A stretch of 64,000 nucleotides of DNA from Neoceratodus forsteri (Eukaryota; Chordata; Ceratodontiformes; Ceratodontidae): positions 98,363,501 through 98,427,500 of the forward strand of contig JADMNL010000028.1 of assembly GCA_016271365.2 (NCBI GenBank), written 5' to 3'. The translations under genes and the position numbers were made by a program. Below, piece by piece: positions 22,679 to 34,556 of the stretch (its first letter is position 1; the number at the start of each line of letters is the position of its first letter). The notes under the pieces are model-generated. The model worked only from the letters and a program-made list of their open reading frames with translations, did not search any database and was not told where the DNA came from.

Positions 22679-23330
22679 AGAGCACCTTTCTCTGGGTTTT
22701 CTTGATGCTGTTTACAGGAGGCTCCCTTACCTGAATGGGAGTTCCTCTACAGTGGTTTCAAAATGTAAAGATTAGGTCCCTAAGGAAGGAAAGGGATCAT
22801 ATTTTGCCTCCGAGGGGGGCAGTCACTGAATCCCTTCCACTTCCTGATTGCTGACACTATCGTCACGCTTCCTTATTTTGTGATGTAATTATACGCCTAG
22901 CACTGGGATGTACTCAATGTAAGTCTATGGGGTGGCATTTTAAAAGTTATTTTTACAATTTTAAGCCAACTTGTAGTACAAATTGGAGTCAGTATTCAAG
23001 CAACAAGAGCCTTGTTCCTTGAATACTCTGATTCATACTACAAGTCAGCTTAAAATTGTAAAACTAAGTTTTAAAATGTCGTCCCATAGACTTATATAGA
23101 GCACATCCCTGCACTAGGCATATAATTACATCACAAAACAAGGAAGCGCGGGGATGGCGTTGGTAATCAGGAAGTGGAAGGGATCGAGTGGCTAGCCCCC
23201 TCGGGAGCAAAAATGATCCATTCTCTTCCTTAGGGACCTAATCTTTACATTTTGAAATCACTGTGGAGAAACTCCCTTTCAGGTGAGGCAGCCTCCTGTT
23301 TATTTGGTACAGCACCGAGAAAGGTGCTCT
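22679..23330. mobile_element. Palindromic TTAA MITE, 652 bp
   Basis: TTAA at 22675-22678 and 23331-23334 flank a near-complete inverted repeat. The termini are AGAGCACCTTTCTC on both ends after reverse complementing the right. The arms match through TTACATTTTGAAA, TTAGGGACCTAATC, CACTTCCTGATT, TTTTGTGATGTAATTAT and TAAGCCAACTTGTAG-type blocks, meeting near 23005. The TTAA target and AGAG-purine end resemble T2/Kolobok MITEs. There is no coding capacity. Confidence 0.75.
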
Positions 23331-23911
23331 TTAAAATCCTGGGTTCAAAATTCCTAGTTGCATAACAATAAAAACATTCTGTTAGCCAGAGTATACTTGC
23401 AATAACCAGCTTCTGAACTAAATTTAATGCCTTGGTCTTCTGCCTCATCATTTAATCACTCACAACAGCCAGTTATTACTTCATACCCTCCAGTTAACTT
23501 GATGTTATCACTTAATTCTAATATGTCTAACTTTTGCTATTCTAACTACCCTGAATCCCTCTCTCCTCAGCAGTTGCTACTCTGTCTTTTGATACTGTCT
23601 GAACATTCTAGGACACTAGTATAACCCCCCCCCATGGCGGCATATACTTCTGTCGCAGATGGTTAAGGGCAATGGAGACGTTGTACCCTCAAGTGCTAAC
23701 ATCGAGACACAATGCACTTCAAGATAAGGCAGGGAAGGGGGACGGAGCTAGCAGCCCAGCCAGCAGCAGCAGCAGCACTTTTCTAGAGCTCCCTACCTTG
23801 AGCTTTAATTTTCATAATAAAAGCATCATTTGGTACCAGAGCAGTTACTAATTGTTAGATATTGATAGAAGAGGAGATACTGTATCTGGAGAACTGAATT
23901 TCAACTTGAAA

Positions 23912-24355
23912 ATGGGGCGCACAAAAATGACAAAACAGGATTTTTTCCTCCCTCGCTCCTCCAACAGCAAACCACCAGATGAACCAACAGGCCCAACTCA
24001 AGCCTCGAGCTCTGATTCTACTGGGCCTGCTCTGGCAACTCTTAAAACTGCGGTGAATGCTCTTACCAAAACGGTCCAACAAATGGACTAAAAACTGGAC
24101 GGTTTCTCAGAAAAATTTCTCACGATGGAACACAGACTCGATGCGATGGGAGAAATAACAGCAGGAAAGGCCCTGGCCACTACAGCCACCTCCTTAAAAG
24201 AACAGGCTGCTCTGAGAAGCTGCTTGGAATAATTGGGAAATTCAGTGAGGCCTACCAATGTCCAGGTTCTTTGTCTCCCTGAGGAGTCGGCAGGTGATTC
24301 CCTGCTCAACTATCTGCAATCTTGGCTGGAGAGTTTGACTGATCTTTTGGACTTT
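23912..24355 (+). pseudogene. L1/Tx1-type ORF1 protein, N-terminal part
   Basis: The protein would bind LINE RNA as a trimeric nucleic-acid chaperone. It starts at ATG 23912 (MGRTKMTKQDFF), has a Ser/Pro/Thr-rich segment, then a coiled-coil-like stretch (about 24040-24230) broken by a stop at 24091 and another before 24233. The segment PTNVQVLCLPEESAGDSLLN (about 24247-24306) resembles the start of the L1 ORF1 RRM, where family members read NNIRI-GLPE. It is cut near 24356 by the inserted LINE. It continues at about 26955. Confidence 0.65.
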
Positions 24356-26835
24356 AACCACCACAGACAGCTTCTGCTAAACAGTTGGGGTGATAGTCAC
24401 AAATTCTGGACAAACATACAAGACATTACTGACAAAGAACAGAAGTCCTCTCCAACAGTACTAAATATAGACGGCAACCCCATCACAGACACGCTCTCAA
24501 TCGCTAATACTTTCAACACTGCCTTTACTAATCTAGCAAGTGTCCTTCCTAAAAATTTCATTGATGACATCATCCCAGTATCTGCTAGATGCCTGACTGA
24601 CCCAATGCCAGAGCACCCTCCATTCTATTTCAAGTGGGTCTCTACCACCCAGGTCAGAAAAATTCTAACAAATGTACTGGGGAAATCCAGACAGAGTGGG
24701 GACTCCCTTGACCTCAAGATCATTGCACTCACCCTTGAAGAAGTTCTCCTACCAATAACCAAAATACTCAACCTCTCTCTCTCACACTATCTCAGTTCCC
24801 AGCAATTTGGAAAATGGCCCCGGTCACACCAGTGCACAAATCAGGGGACCGCACTCAGCATAGCAATTACAGGCCTATATCCATACCCCCCCATCAAAAG
24901 TGTTGGAGCACATAGCTACTGATCAACTTGTGGACTATCTTAACAACTATTCATTACAATGCCATCAGCAGCATGGTTTTAGGAAAAAACACAGCATGAC
25001 CACAGCCCTATTAGAATTTACCAGTTCTATCCAACAGTCCTTCGAAAAAAAACAATCTTGTTGGAGCAGCTTTCATAGACCTTACGAAGGCATTTGACAC
25101 CGTGAATCACAAACTCCTCCTTGGTCAACTCGCCTCCACTGGTGTCTCACCTACTGCCATAAAGTGGTTCGAATGCTACCTCTCTGATAGGTCCCAGAAG
25201 GTGAAGATATCAAACATCGTCTTTGACCTGCAAGCCGTCAGTTCAGGTGTCCCCCAAGAGTCCATTCTTGGCCCTCTCCTGTTTAGCATCTTCCTAAACA
25301 ACTTACCTAAATTCTGTCATTTAAGTACCCTCCTATATGCTGATGACGCTGTCATCTTTGCAAGCCACCCTTACCCCAACCTGCTAGAAGACAACCTACA
25401 GCGTGGATTCCAGGAAGTCGAACAATGATTCCATTCACACAAACTCATCCTAAACTACAAAAAAATGAATCTTCTGCTGTTCTCTTCATCTCGCAGTAAG
25501 TATAAGTCGCATGCCCTCACTGTCAACACTAGCCAAGGAGACCCCCTTGAACAAATCCAACAATTCAAATATCTTGGAGTTACCTTGGACAGCCATCTCA
25601 CATACTCACCATACATTGATAATTTTGCCAAGAATGTAAACACCAAACTAGGTCTACTATGCAGACATAGAAGGAGTCTGACCACAGAAACACTTAAACT
25701 TGCCATCCACAGCTCAGTTCTTTCCACTACTGACTACGGCTTGGTAATATATAGTGCTGTCCCAGCCACCTCTCTCAAAAGGTTAAGCACTACCATAAAC
25801 AAAGCCTGTAGACTCATCACTGGTGTTGATCAACTCACACATACATGTGAACTATACTCTCTAACCAGGTGGCTAAACCTGCAAGACCGGATCAAGTACG
25901 AATCATGTATACTTGCCAAACAAGTGCAACTTGGAGTCCTGCTGGCTGACGTTTTCTCCCTTTTATCAAAATCCCTCAAGCCTCATCACACGTAGACCTC
26001 TGACGCTGAACTCTTTCTCGTCCCCAGGGTTCGGACCACCCAATGCCAACGATCCTTCATCTACAGAGCCCCTAACTGGTTTAATGGACTGGGCTGTCAA
26101 ATGATTAACCTTCCACACCTTACCCAATTTAAGCGTCTCCTGAAACAGCACATCATGAATGAAAGTGCATGTGAATGCCTCCTATAATAGTATCCCATGC
26201 ACTTCTCCTCGTCACAGCTGACACCTATGCCTGTCGCACTTGCCCTGGCTATCCCCGTCCCACTCCCCCACCACCTCCACCCCACCCCCACTTCTCACTC
26301 CTCCTCCCACTTCTCTCACCCCTCCCCACTTCTCACCCTCCCATCCTCTCTGACCCTATCTTAACCTCCTCACCATTCCTCTTGCTGCTCTCCTCTTCCC
26401 CCTCTTCACTCCCCTCCCCACCCTATCCTTCGACATCCTATGCCCCCTGGTGACTGCCCCTCTTCCTCCATTTTTTCCCTCTTCCCCATCACTTCCCCGC
26501 CTCACTCCTCTTCACTTGCTGAAAATGCCACTTGGCTACAACTATTTTCTACCCCTCTGCTCTACCACTTCTCTCTATCCCTAACTTCTCTTACCCCTCA
26601 CTACCACTGTGTCATTTCACCCTTTTGTAAACCCTACTGTAACTGAAATGCTATTAACTGTGTACCAGCATTTTGTTTTGCACTGTATTTTGAAATGTAT
26701 TCTCCTCTGTCTGTTTGTTTACTTCCTCCCAATATGACGTGGAACCTTTGTAAATGATCCCCTCTGCATTCAAAGATGTTGTAATCCGAGAATGAATAAA
26801 TAAATAAATAAAAATAAAATAGAAAAGGCATACTG
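24356..26835 (+). mobile_element. 5'-truncated LINE (Rex1/L2/CR1 group) inserted in ORF1
   Basis: It begins abruptly within a linker upstream of the reverse transcriptase and ends with AATAAATAAATAAATAAAAAT (about 26793-26815). The 3' UTR is a long pyrimidine-rich stretch (26230-26630). The encoded PPFYFK motif before the RT also occurs in the minus-strand LINE at 37650, so the two are related families. The left junction was placed where ORF1 similarity stops and is approximate. Confidence 0.65.
24360..25995 (+). pseudogene. LINE reverse transcriptase remnant
   Basis: Motifs in order are PPFYFKW (about 24620), GFRKKHSMTTALLEF (24980), AFDTVNHKLLLGQL (about 25087), SSGVPQESILGPLLF (25240; the usual PQGS is changed to PQES), YADD (25336-25347), and a thumb-like region with YLGVTLDSHLTYS (25570) to 25995. 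Frame changes occur near 24900, 25050-25100 and 25430. The endonuclease is missing through 5' truncation. It is inactive. Confidence 0.8.
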
Positions 26836-26954
26836 GATAACCCCCAGAAGACCCTCGAGTGGACTAAATAATCCCCATACTGTTTTACTCACTCTACGAT
26901 CCCCAGGAGAACGAGACCTGTTGCTGGGGTCCTTAAAGAGCAGGGGTCCGATTC

Positions 26955-27200
26955 ATGTTGATGAGGCCCATATCTTATTCTTTCCAGATGTTTTCTATGC
27001 CACCTGAATGAGAAGGAAGGCATTCGATGAGGTGAAAAACCATCCTCGGAAACTGGTCACCTACTCCCTAGCCTTTCCTGCTCATCTTTGTTTGACTGTT
27101 GGTTGCCGATAATATCAGTTTACCGACCCAAAAGAAGCTGGTGCCTGCATTGAAAGAACAGTGGCTAAACGGCAGTGGGAAGAACACTCCTCAGAGGGAG
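26955..27200 (+). pseudogene. L1/Tx1-type ORF1 protein, C-terminal part
   Basis: In one frame the segment reads LFFPDVFYAT, stop, MRRKAFDEVKNH, then YSLAFPAHLCLTVG and YQFTDPKEA. This is the arrangement of the L1 ORF1 C-terminal domain, where family members read FFPDFS, R-R-AFD-VK, Y-LL-PA-L-V. It is the continuation of the frame cut at 24355, which shows that the intervening LINE inserted into a pre-existing ORF1. At least two stops are present. Confidence 0.65.
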
Positions 27201-28175
27201 AGGAATCTGAAGGGAACTGAGAGCACTTGGGACTGAGAGCCATGTTAAAATACCATATGGTCTGTATATTCTAGTTGGGTGAGTTTACTCACCGTAGCTG
27301 CAGCATATGTTTTCCACGGCGTTAGCCAATGAGACACTCCTAAAACTTAAGTTTTGAAGGACTTTGCCTCTTATTATATTAACTTCAAGGACCTGGGACT
27401 TCAAGGACCTGTGACTTTAAGAAAAGCTGTTGCTTCCTTTTGTCTTGTTAGACACTCTTCTTCTTTAGCATTTAGCTGGTAAAATGTATGCTTTTCAAGT
27501 TATTAGCATTTGAATACATTAAACTGATAACCCTGTAGATTGTGAGATAGGATTTAAGTGTTGCAATAAAGTATACTGTTCTTTGCTGGGAATAAGGTGG
27601 TGTATGAGGTACATTCTGCCTATTTGCAGCTCAATACTTGTTGCAGTGCAGTTGTTCCTGGGAGCCCTAGAGACGTGATCTCTCCTAGCTAGGTGTCACT
27701 AATATATATAATTAAGGCTCAAGCTGGTCTTGGCACAAGTGAAGTATTTCTTTCCATGGCACCAGATACATTTTCTTATTCTATGTTAATAGAGGGATAA
27801 TTTCCCGGAGCGCTGTAGGCAGCACCATACACCCTCACTGAGTTTTAAGGGGAGCTCTGGAATGGAGACTCCTCTGTCATACCACGGTTGTTAAAAGTTA
27901 TAATAGACCTCTTTATGGTCGGTTCCTTTATGTTGGGTTTTGCCATTTCTAACTTGAACAGTTAGGGCATTGGCTGTATTATAGCTCCTGAAATAGATGT
28001 AATGATTACTACATTAGAGGTAATAGATGATAACCCCTTACGCTGTGCCAGCCGAATGGGTAGTCTTCATCCTATGTAATGTATTTCTGACTTTTTAGTC
28101 TATATACCTATTCAGGAATTAAGTATTCTGTATGCGTATGTACTAAATGCTATAAATAAAAAGTTAAAAAAAAAA

Positions 28176-28780
28176 AGATAAGGCAGGGAAAACTGTATGC
28201 TACCTTTCTGGCATCTTCAAACACTGACACACTCTCACCTTCACCCTCAGCATTTGGATTTCACCCCGAAGGCCGCCCATTGGACCAGGAACTCCAAGCT
28301 GTGCCTCTGCTGTCTCCAGAGTCCCCCTGAGCCCCTCGGACCCACCCTAGGTCGAATTAAACTGTATCTGAAAGGCAACTTATAGGAAATTAATTTGACT
28401 GAACAGAAAGGGGGAAAGAAGGATTTCATTTCATTTGCTTCCCCCTCTCAGTTTAAATGAAGCACATACCTGTTATTTCCTCCCAAACTGGCTTCTTTTA
28501 TTCTGCTCCTGCACTGCAAATGATTCCAGCAATACAGTGGTCACATCTTCATTTTTTAAATAAATAATGCAGCTCCATGGGGCTTATTAACTTTTTACAC
28601 ATACTAGCTGGACATTTTAAAGCATCAGAACAATGACTCTTTAGGGATTCTCTCTCTGTCTCTGTCTCTCTCTCTCTCTTTCTTTCTCTCTCTATCATGC
28701 TTTACCCAAGAGCTACTTGAAATTCAGATCACTGCAATCTCCTGGCTTCTCTGGATCTGGTAAGCCAAACCTTTTTTCTT
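28176..28780. other. Spacer with TC-rich microsatellite
   Basis: There is no gene. The TC/TTTC short repeat lies at about 28650-28695. The region begins with the right copy of the HAL1-like target duplication. Confidence 0.5.
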
Positions 28781-29880
28781 GGGTTACACACTCACTGGCA
28801 CTGGTCGCCCCCCAAAACACTGGCATGGGAAAGCGGGCTGCTTCCCCCACCTAGACACCTAGGTGCTGGCCCAAGCCACAGGGGAAAACCAGGATTTTTT
28901 CCTGACAACCCAGGCCCCGTATCCCACAGCTTGGCTCTGAACGGGTGCTACTTCAACACCTGCCACCTTCACTATGGCTCGACCTCTCCTCAGCCCCACT
29001 GGTGCAGCAGCCCCAAAACCCGGCCCCCTCCAGTAATACCAGCCCCATGCTACAGGCTGTACTGACTCCTACTGATGGCCCAAATGCTCCAGTTTCTGCT
29101 GTTCCACTTCCTTGGGGGTCCTAGCCATGCTCAAATCCCCTTCACATCTCCTGGGCTTGCATTAAGCTTCAGCATGAGAGCTACCCTCCAAGGCCTGCCA
29201 TTTCAGCCTATGACCCACTTGGACCTCAATGTACCAGTGCCCCAGGATCTGCCCCTCCAAAGCAAGCCCACAGCTTGGGTGAAAGGCCCTCTCGGCTCTC
29301 TCTACTCCCAGGCCACCCTGCCACACTGGGTACAAGGGAACCCACTGCCACCAGCTTCCCACCTGTGAAGGCCCTGCTACTGCCCCCACAGCCCTGGCGA
29401 CCTGAGAACACCTTACAGGAGTCTCTAAGGGCTTCTAACTCTTCCTGGCCTACAAACCACCTACGTTCCCTGCCCCCAAATGACACAGGACCTGGCTATC
29501 ATTCTTCCCTATGGAGCTCCATACCCCCACTCCATGTCGAACATGGTGCTACCCAAAGCCGTCCTGAACTTTACCTTGAAGGGAGTCCCCCACTGGCCCT
29601 CCCAGACTGCTGAATTCCCTCACTTGCACACTTAATCTCTGCCTCTTACTCTGCACTTCCAGCTACCCCCCTCCATCCCCAGGCCTAATGCCTTGGCTGG
29701 AAAGGCCCCGATGCTTCCTCGTCTGCTCCCTTATATACTCCTTAAAACCTACTCTCTGCTGCCACCTTGAGGCATCCAGCAGCCAATATCCCCCAGAGCA
29801 CTAACATATTCCTTAGCTCGGGGTTGGGGGGGGTAGTGGGGGAAAGGGATGTCTAAGGTGGGAATATAAGCCCCTCTTTT
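28780..29880 (+). other. C-rich, proline-coding stretch, possible old ORF remnant
   Basis: Base composition turns strongly C-rich on plus. The best frame (29275-29613, extending upstream past one stop near 29118) is rich in Pro, Leu and Ser with no domain that I recognise. A G-rich run follows at 29825-29850. It could be a LINE ORF1 or gag relic. I would not call it a host gene. Confidence 0.3.
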
Positions 29881-30899
29881 AAAGGCGGCTTACACTAGTA
29901 ACACCCTTCCAGGTCATTCAGTTGAACAGCATGGAACTGTGTAGCTGATGTCATGAAATGTCTGAGAAATATGAAAAGAAAGAGCAGTGGCTGCTGAGAA
30001 GCGTGGAACGCTATGTAGACCTGAGGGCACCCAGTGCTAGATAATTTATCAAAAATTGGTCAAAACGTACAAGAATACTGCATAACTGGCATGGAAATGA
30101 AAATGGGAAGGCAGTTAACTACAGTATGCAATAGTCATTTCCTATCGCCTTTAATAGCAGAACCTTGGACCGAATATGCCACCTCACAGGCAGCCAGTGC
30201 AGCGCCCAGGACAAAGAGAATATGATTTGTCCTAGGGTTGTCAGAACTAGTCCTAAAAAAGGTTTGAATTCTTTTAGAACCCATGGGTTCGAGTTCTGAT
30301 TTAGAACTAGAACACCCATGAGTTCTAAGTATTACGGGTTCTAAACACTAAATAAAAGTATTTTTGTTCAAACATTTCAAAACAAGAGATGCCAGCCTGG
30401 AAAACAAATTAGTAATTGGCAATTACATCCTAAAATGTCTTAGAGAGAAATAATATGAGAATGTGCTGCTCATATGCAGGTGTGCCAAATGCATGGAACT
30501 GTGACACATGGCATTTGCATTTCGAAAGGCACAACGTGTTTCTGTCTTCTGCAAGCGCAGTCAAACAGTATTATTGCAGAGCTGAGAGGGCAGGACATTT
30601 ATTTATGTTTCTTAATCCTCTCATTATAAAGTTACCAACAGTCCCTATTTTCCCAGGACAGTCCCTATGTTAGGCAGCATGTCCCAGTGTCCCCACAAGT
30701 TTTGCAAAATGTCACTTTTGTCCTGGTTTTTGCTTACTTGTTCCAGTTTTGTCCTTTTTTTTTGGCTGACTGCTAATCCATGAGTGACAGTTATTTCAGC
30801 ACCACTGTGGCACTGCTCAGGCTGGACAGCAGTTTGCAACTTCAATCCCTGTGCCTGTGTTGCACCACAAGCATGTCAGTGGGAGCACAGTAAAGCATG

Positions 30900-33800
30900 T
30901 TCCTTCCTGTTAGATTAGACTGGGTAGTAGTACAAACAAGCACATGTGGATGTCTGCCTGCCAGCAGCTGAGAGGGACTCCAGACAGAGAAGAGACTGGC
31001 AGAAGTGAACCAAGGTACCTGAATCTGATCAGCTGTAGGGAAGTGTGTGAAAACAATCTGGTGTCGTGGTGGGAGTCACTGAAGTGATGTTTGCTCAGCA
31101 AATGAGGTGAGTGTAATCAGGTTGGATGGGACTGTCAGGAGGAGCACTACATGCAGCCAGTTAGTGAGGTAAACACCAAGATAGAGACGTCGATAGGGAG
31201 AAGGGCAGGGGTAAATGGAGAAAACGACAAAGGCAGTAAGGACAGGGATGGGGCAAAAAGGGGTAAGGCCATCAAGAAATGGAGGGTAATGAGTACCATT
31301 GCCCATAGTCTGGGCAACAATCTCCCTGAACTGGTGGCCTTGTTGGAAGAGGCATGCCTGGATATCGTAGCAGTAACACAAACATGGTACACAGAGAACC
31401 ATGACTGGGATGTTAACATACCAGGGTACACAATCTACAGGAGGGACAGGCAGGGTAGAAGAGGGGGAGAAGTAGCTGTCTATGTAAGGGAAGGGATAAA
31501 AGCAACAGAACAAAAGAGTAAACAGGGAGGAGAGGAGGCACTGTGGGTCACCTTAGAGACTGGAAATGGCACAACAATCCGCACAGGGGTTGTATACAGA
31601 CCCCCATCTTGGGGGAGGAAATGGACAAGGATATGATAGAAGGCATCCTCAGGATGGCAGAGAAAGGGGAGATATTGTTGATGGGGGACCTGAATATGCC
31701 AGATGTTAACTGGAGCACATTTGCTGCAGCCACATCCAAGAGCAGGGCCATTCTCGATGCCCTACAGGGGGCATGCCTCAGACATCTAGTGATGGAACCC
31801 ACTCGAGAGGGAGCAATCTTAGACCTCATACTCTCAAATAGGGACAGTGAGAGGATCTCAGATCTAGAAGTGGGTAGCCATCTGGGAACAAGTGACCACC
31901 AAACAGTGTGGTTCACAACAAACTCAGCTGCAGAGTCAAACCATACAAAAGTGAGGGTACTGGACTTCAGGAGGGCTGACTTTGTCAAAATGGGAGAGTG
32001 CCTTAGAAAAGCAATAGCAAACAGGCAAGAAGGAGGGGTAGAGCAACAATGGGGAAACATCAAAACTGCCATCACAGAGGCAACAAGCCTTTGTGTGAAG
32101 CAAATAAATCAAAATGAAAGAAAAAGCCACTATGGTTCTCTAAAGAGGTGGCAGGGAAGGTTAGGGACAAAAAGATAGCATTTAGGAAGTATAAGGAAAC
32201 ACAGAAGGAGCAGGACAGAGAACTGTACCAGTTAAGGCAGAAGGAAGCAGGGAAGGCAATCAGAGTAGCAAAGGCCCAAACTGAGGAAAAGATAGCCAAC
32301 TCCGTTAAGAAGGGGGATAAAACCTTTTATAGGTACATTAGGGAGAGTAGAAAGACAAAGGGAGGGATAGTGAGGCTGAATGGAATGGATGGTGGGTGGG
32401 CAGAGAGGGACAGTGAAAAAGCAGGGATACTGAACAAATACTTCTGCTCAGTATTCACAAAAGAGGAGGAGGGGGAGGTACCTAATCCAAGTAATAGAAA
32501 CACTCTGGATAAGGGGGGTCAATCCCAGTCCTTTCACAGAAGAAAGGGTTCTGAAAGAACTCCTAAAACTGAAGGTGGACAAAGCAATGGGGCCTGACGG
32601 GATTCACCCCAGAATTCTAAAAGAATTAAGGGGAGAACTAGTGACACCACTGACTATCCTTTTTAACAAATCATGGGAGGATGGTGTGGTGCCCAAGGAC
32701 TGGAGGCGGGCAGATGTGATTCCCCTTCACAAAAGTGGGAGTAAGACAGAGGCAGCAAACTACAGACCTGTCAGTTTGACCTCTGTGGTAGGGAAAATGA
32801 TGGTGTCACTTCTGAAGGAAAGAATTGTTACCTACCTAGAGGCCAGTGGGGCACAGGACCCGAGGCAGTATGGATTCACAGCGGGAAGATCATGTCAGAT
32901 GAATCTGATCAATTTCTTTGACTGGGTGACCAAAGTAGTAGACCAGGGAGGGGCTGTGGTCATGGCCTACCTAGACTTTAGCAAGACATTTGACACAGTT
33001 CGACACAAAAGATTAATAAACAAATTAGCCAGCCTGGGAGTGGGTCCCAGGGTGGTAGCCTGGATAAAACATTGGCTGGACAACAGGACACAGAAGGTAA
33101 TAGTAAATGGAGTCCACTCTGAAGAAAGGGGGGTTACTAGTGGGGTACCGCAGGGTTCAATACTGGGTCCAGTCCTTTTTAATGCCTTTATAAGTGACAT
33201 TGCAGAGGGACTGGAAGGAAAAATATGCCTCTTTTCAGATGACACAAAGATCTGCAACAGGGTTGATTCACAAGAGGGGGTGTGGATAGGATGAGAAGGG
33301 ACTTGGCAAGGTTGGAGGAATGGTCAGAAGTATGGCAGATTGGATTCAATGCAAAGACGTGCAAAATAATGCACCTGGGAAACAAAAACCAGGGGAAGAG
33401 TACACAATGGGGGGGGGAGGTCGTAACAACAACAAAAATGGAAAGGAACCTGGGGGTATTCATATCAGATGACATTATGGTTAGCAAGCAATGTGAGAAG
33501 GCAGTAGGGAGAGCTGGGGGGATACTGGGATGTATAGGGAGAGGCATCACCAGCAGAAAACAGGAAGTTGTTATCCCTCTGTACAGACAGTAGGTGAGAC
33601 CCCATCTGGAGTACTGCATCCAGTTCTGGAGACCCCATCTCCGCAAGGACATAGACAGGATGGAGGCAGTCCAGAGAAGGGCAACTAAAATGGTGCAGAG
33701 TCTGCAAGAGAAGCCATTTGAGGAGAGACTAAAGAAGCTTAATATGTATACCCCTTGAGGAAAGGAGGGAGAGGGGACATGATTGAAACTTTAAGTATCT

Positions 33801-34142
33801 CAGTGGAATCAAAAAGTCCAAGAGGGTAGTGTCTTTCAGAAAAAGAGATTGCAAGAACAAGGGACACAATTTGAAGATAGAGGGGGATGGCTCGGGCAAT
33901 GAGGAAATATTTTTCACAGAGAGGGTGGATACATGGAACTCATGCTCCTGAGGAGGTTGTGGGTCTAAAACTGTGGGAGAATTCAAGAATGCATGGGACA
34001 GACATAAGGCAATTCTTGTGGGGGGTAGGAAGAAATAGGCTGTTGGTTAACTAGGATCTGCAGCTTATCCAGTAGGTAGGGAAATGGGCAGACTAGGTGG
34101 GCCAAGCGGTCCTTATCTGCTGTCAAAGTCTATGTTTCTATA
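30900..34142 (+). mobile_element. CR1 LINE
   Basis: It contains an endonuclease (from about 31280), a reverse transcriptase (32575-33294) and the diagnostic CR1 3' end: AGACTAGGTGGGCCAAGCGG, TCCTTATCTGCTGTCAAAG, TCTATGTTTCTAT (34092-34140). CR1 ends with short octamer-like repeats and lacks poly(A), as here. The 5' edge is uncertain. Confidence 0.85.
31151..33707 (+). pseudogene. CR1 polyprotein remnant (endonuclease plus reverse transcriptase)
   Basis: Endonuclease motifs are DIVAVTQTW (31362), RRGGEVAVYV (31455), VVYRPPS (31588), LLMGDLNMPDVNW (31677) and SDHQTVWF (31891). The region to 32178 is in two overlapping frames with a shift near 31600. RT motifs are AMGPDGIHPRIL (32584), NYRPVSLTSVVGK (32758), QYGFTAGRSC (32866), YLDFSKTFDTVRH (32970), SGVPQGSILGP (33137) and FSDD (33232-33243), where the usual FADD alanine is serine. 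The connection and C-terminal part continue to about 33707 in other frames. There are several frameshifts. It is inactive. Confidence 0.85.
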
Positions 34143-34556
34143 AGCTCGAATGGCTGATCACAATTTAATGCAGGTTTGCTTCTAATGAACTTTCTGTATA
34201 TCATGATTTGGAACTTGCTGCAGCAGAATGATGTATTGTTTTAATCTAGGTGTTTGCTACTGACGTTACTGTGGGGTGGCATGGCCAGAGCAAGCAGCAA
34301 AATTTAATTGTGTGCAGCATTGTCTGCGTCAGTGCCTGTGGGAGTAACACAGCGGGGGTGCGGGGTCATGGTCAGGATGGACCGTCCCAGTTTTGGGCCT
34401 CGGAAAGTTGGTAGCTTTACCTCAATATCTTTCTCTGTTCTTTCTCTGCAGTCCTATACATAAAAGAGTTTGAGTTCTGAAAAGAAGATTAGAACTCTAG
34501 AACTACCAGAACCAGAATCCAGAACTTCAGTGGGTTCTGACAATCCTAATTTGTCC

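Larger units (their letters stand above)
23737..28175 (+). mobile_element. HAL1-like (ORF1-only) L1/Tx1 retroelement with 15-bp target duplication
   Basis: AGATAAGGCAGGGAA occurs at 23722-23736 and 28176-28190. The element has a G-rich 5' end (GGGGACGGAGCTAGCAGCCC), an ORF1 starting at 23912, a distal ORF1 part at about 26955-27200, about 900 bases without reverse transcriptase, and an A-rich tail (28155-28176). A separate LINE (24356-26835) is inserted in ORF1. Complete ends with only ORF1 are what mammalian HAL1 (half-L1) elements look like. A truncated or recombined L1 is the alternative. Confidence 0.6.
30628..34418. mobile_element. Inner TIR element, hAT-like, interrupted by CR1
   Basis: The left terminus AAAGTTACCAACAGTCCC and the right terminus (reverse complement AAAGCTACCAACTTTCC) are followed by GGGACAGTCC- and GGGACGGTCC-like blocks. 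The GTTACCAAC-TCC type of end is known from vertebrate hAT elements. Flanking octamers are not clearly identical (CTCTCATT and CTCAATAT). It is nested in the 30233-34548 element. Confidence 0.45.
30233..34548. mobile_element. hAT-like element with perfect 8-bp target duplication, carrying CR1
   Basis: ATTTGTCC at 30225-30232 and 34549-34556 flanks termini TAGGGTTGTCAGAAC (left) and, reverse-complemented, TAGGATTGTCAGAAC (right), identical at 14 of 15 positions. Subterminal GTTCTAAAAC-type repeats (GGTTCT, AGAACT) are dense within 100 bases of each end. There is no transposase. An inner TIR pair (30631 and 34415) and a CR1 LINE lie inside. The sequence across the empty site, AGCGCCCAGGACAAAGAGAA to AGAAGTCAGAAGCC, appears continuous with an older LINE-like UTR. 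Confidence 0.75.

Noticed and set aside
29275..29613. Proline-rich host exon
   Set aside because: There is no splice context or known domain, and surrounding composition is uniformly C-rich.
31548..32075. 175-codon minus-strand frame
   Set aside because: It is the antisense shadow of the CR1 endonuclease.
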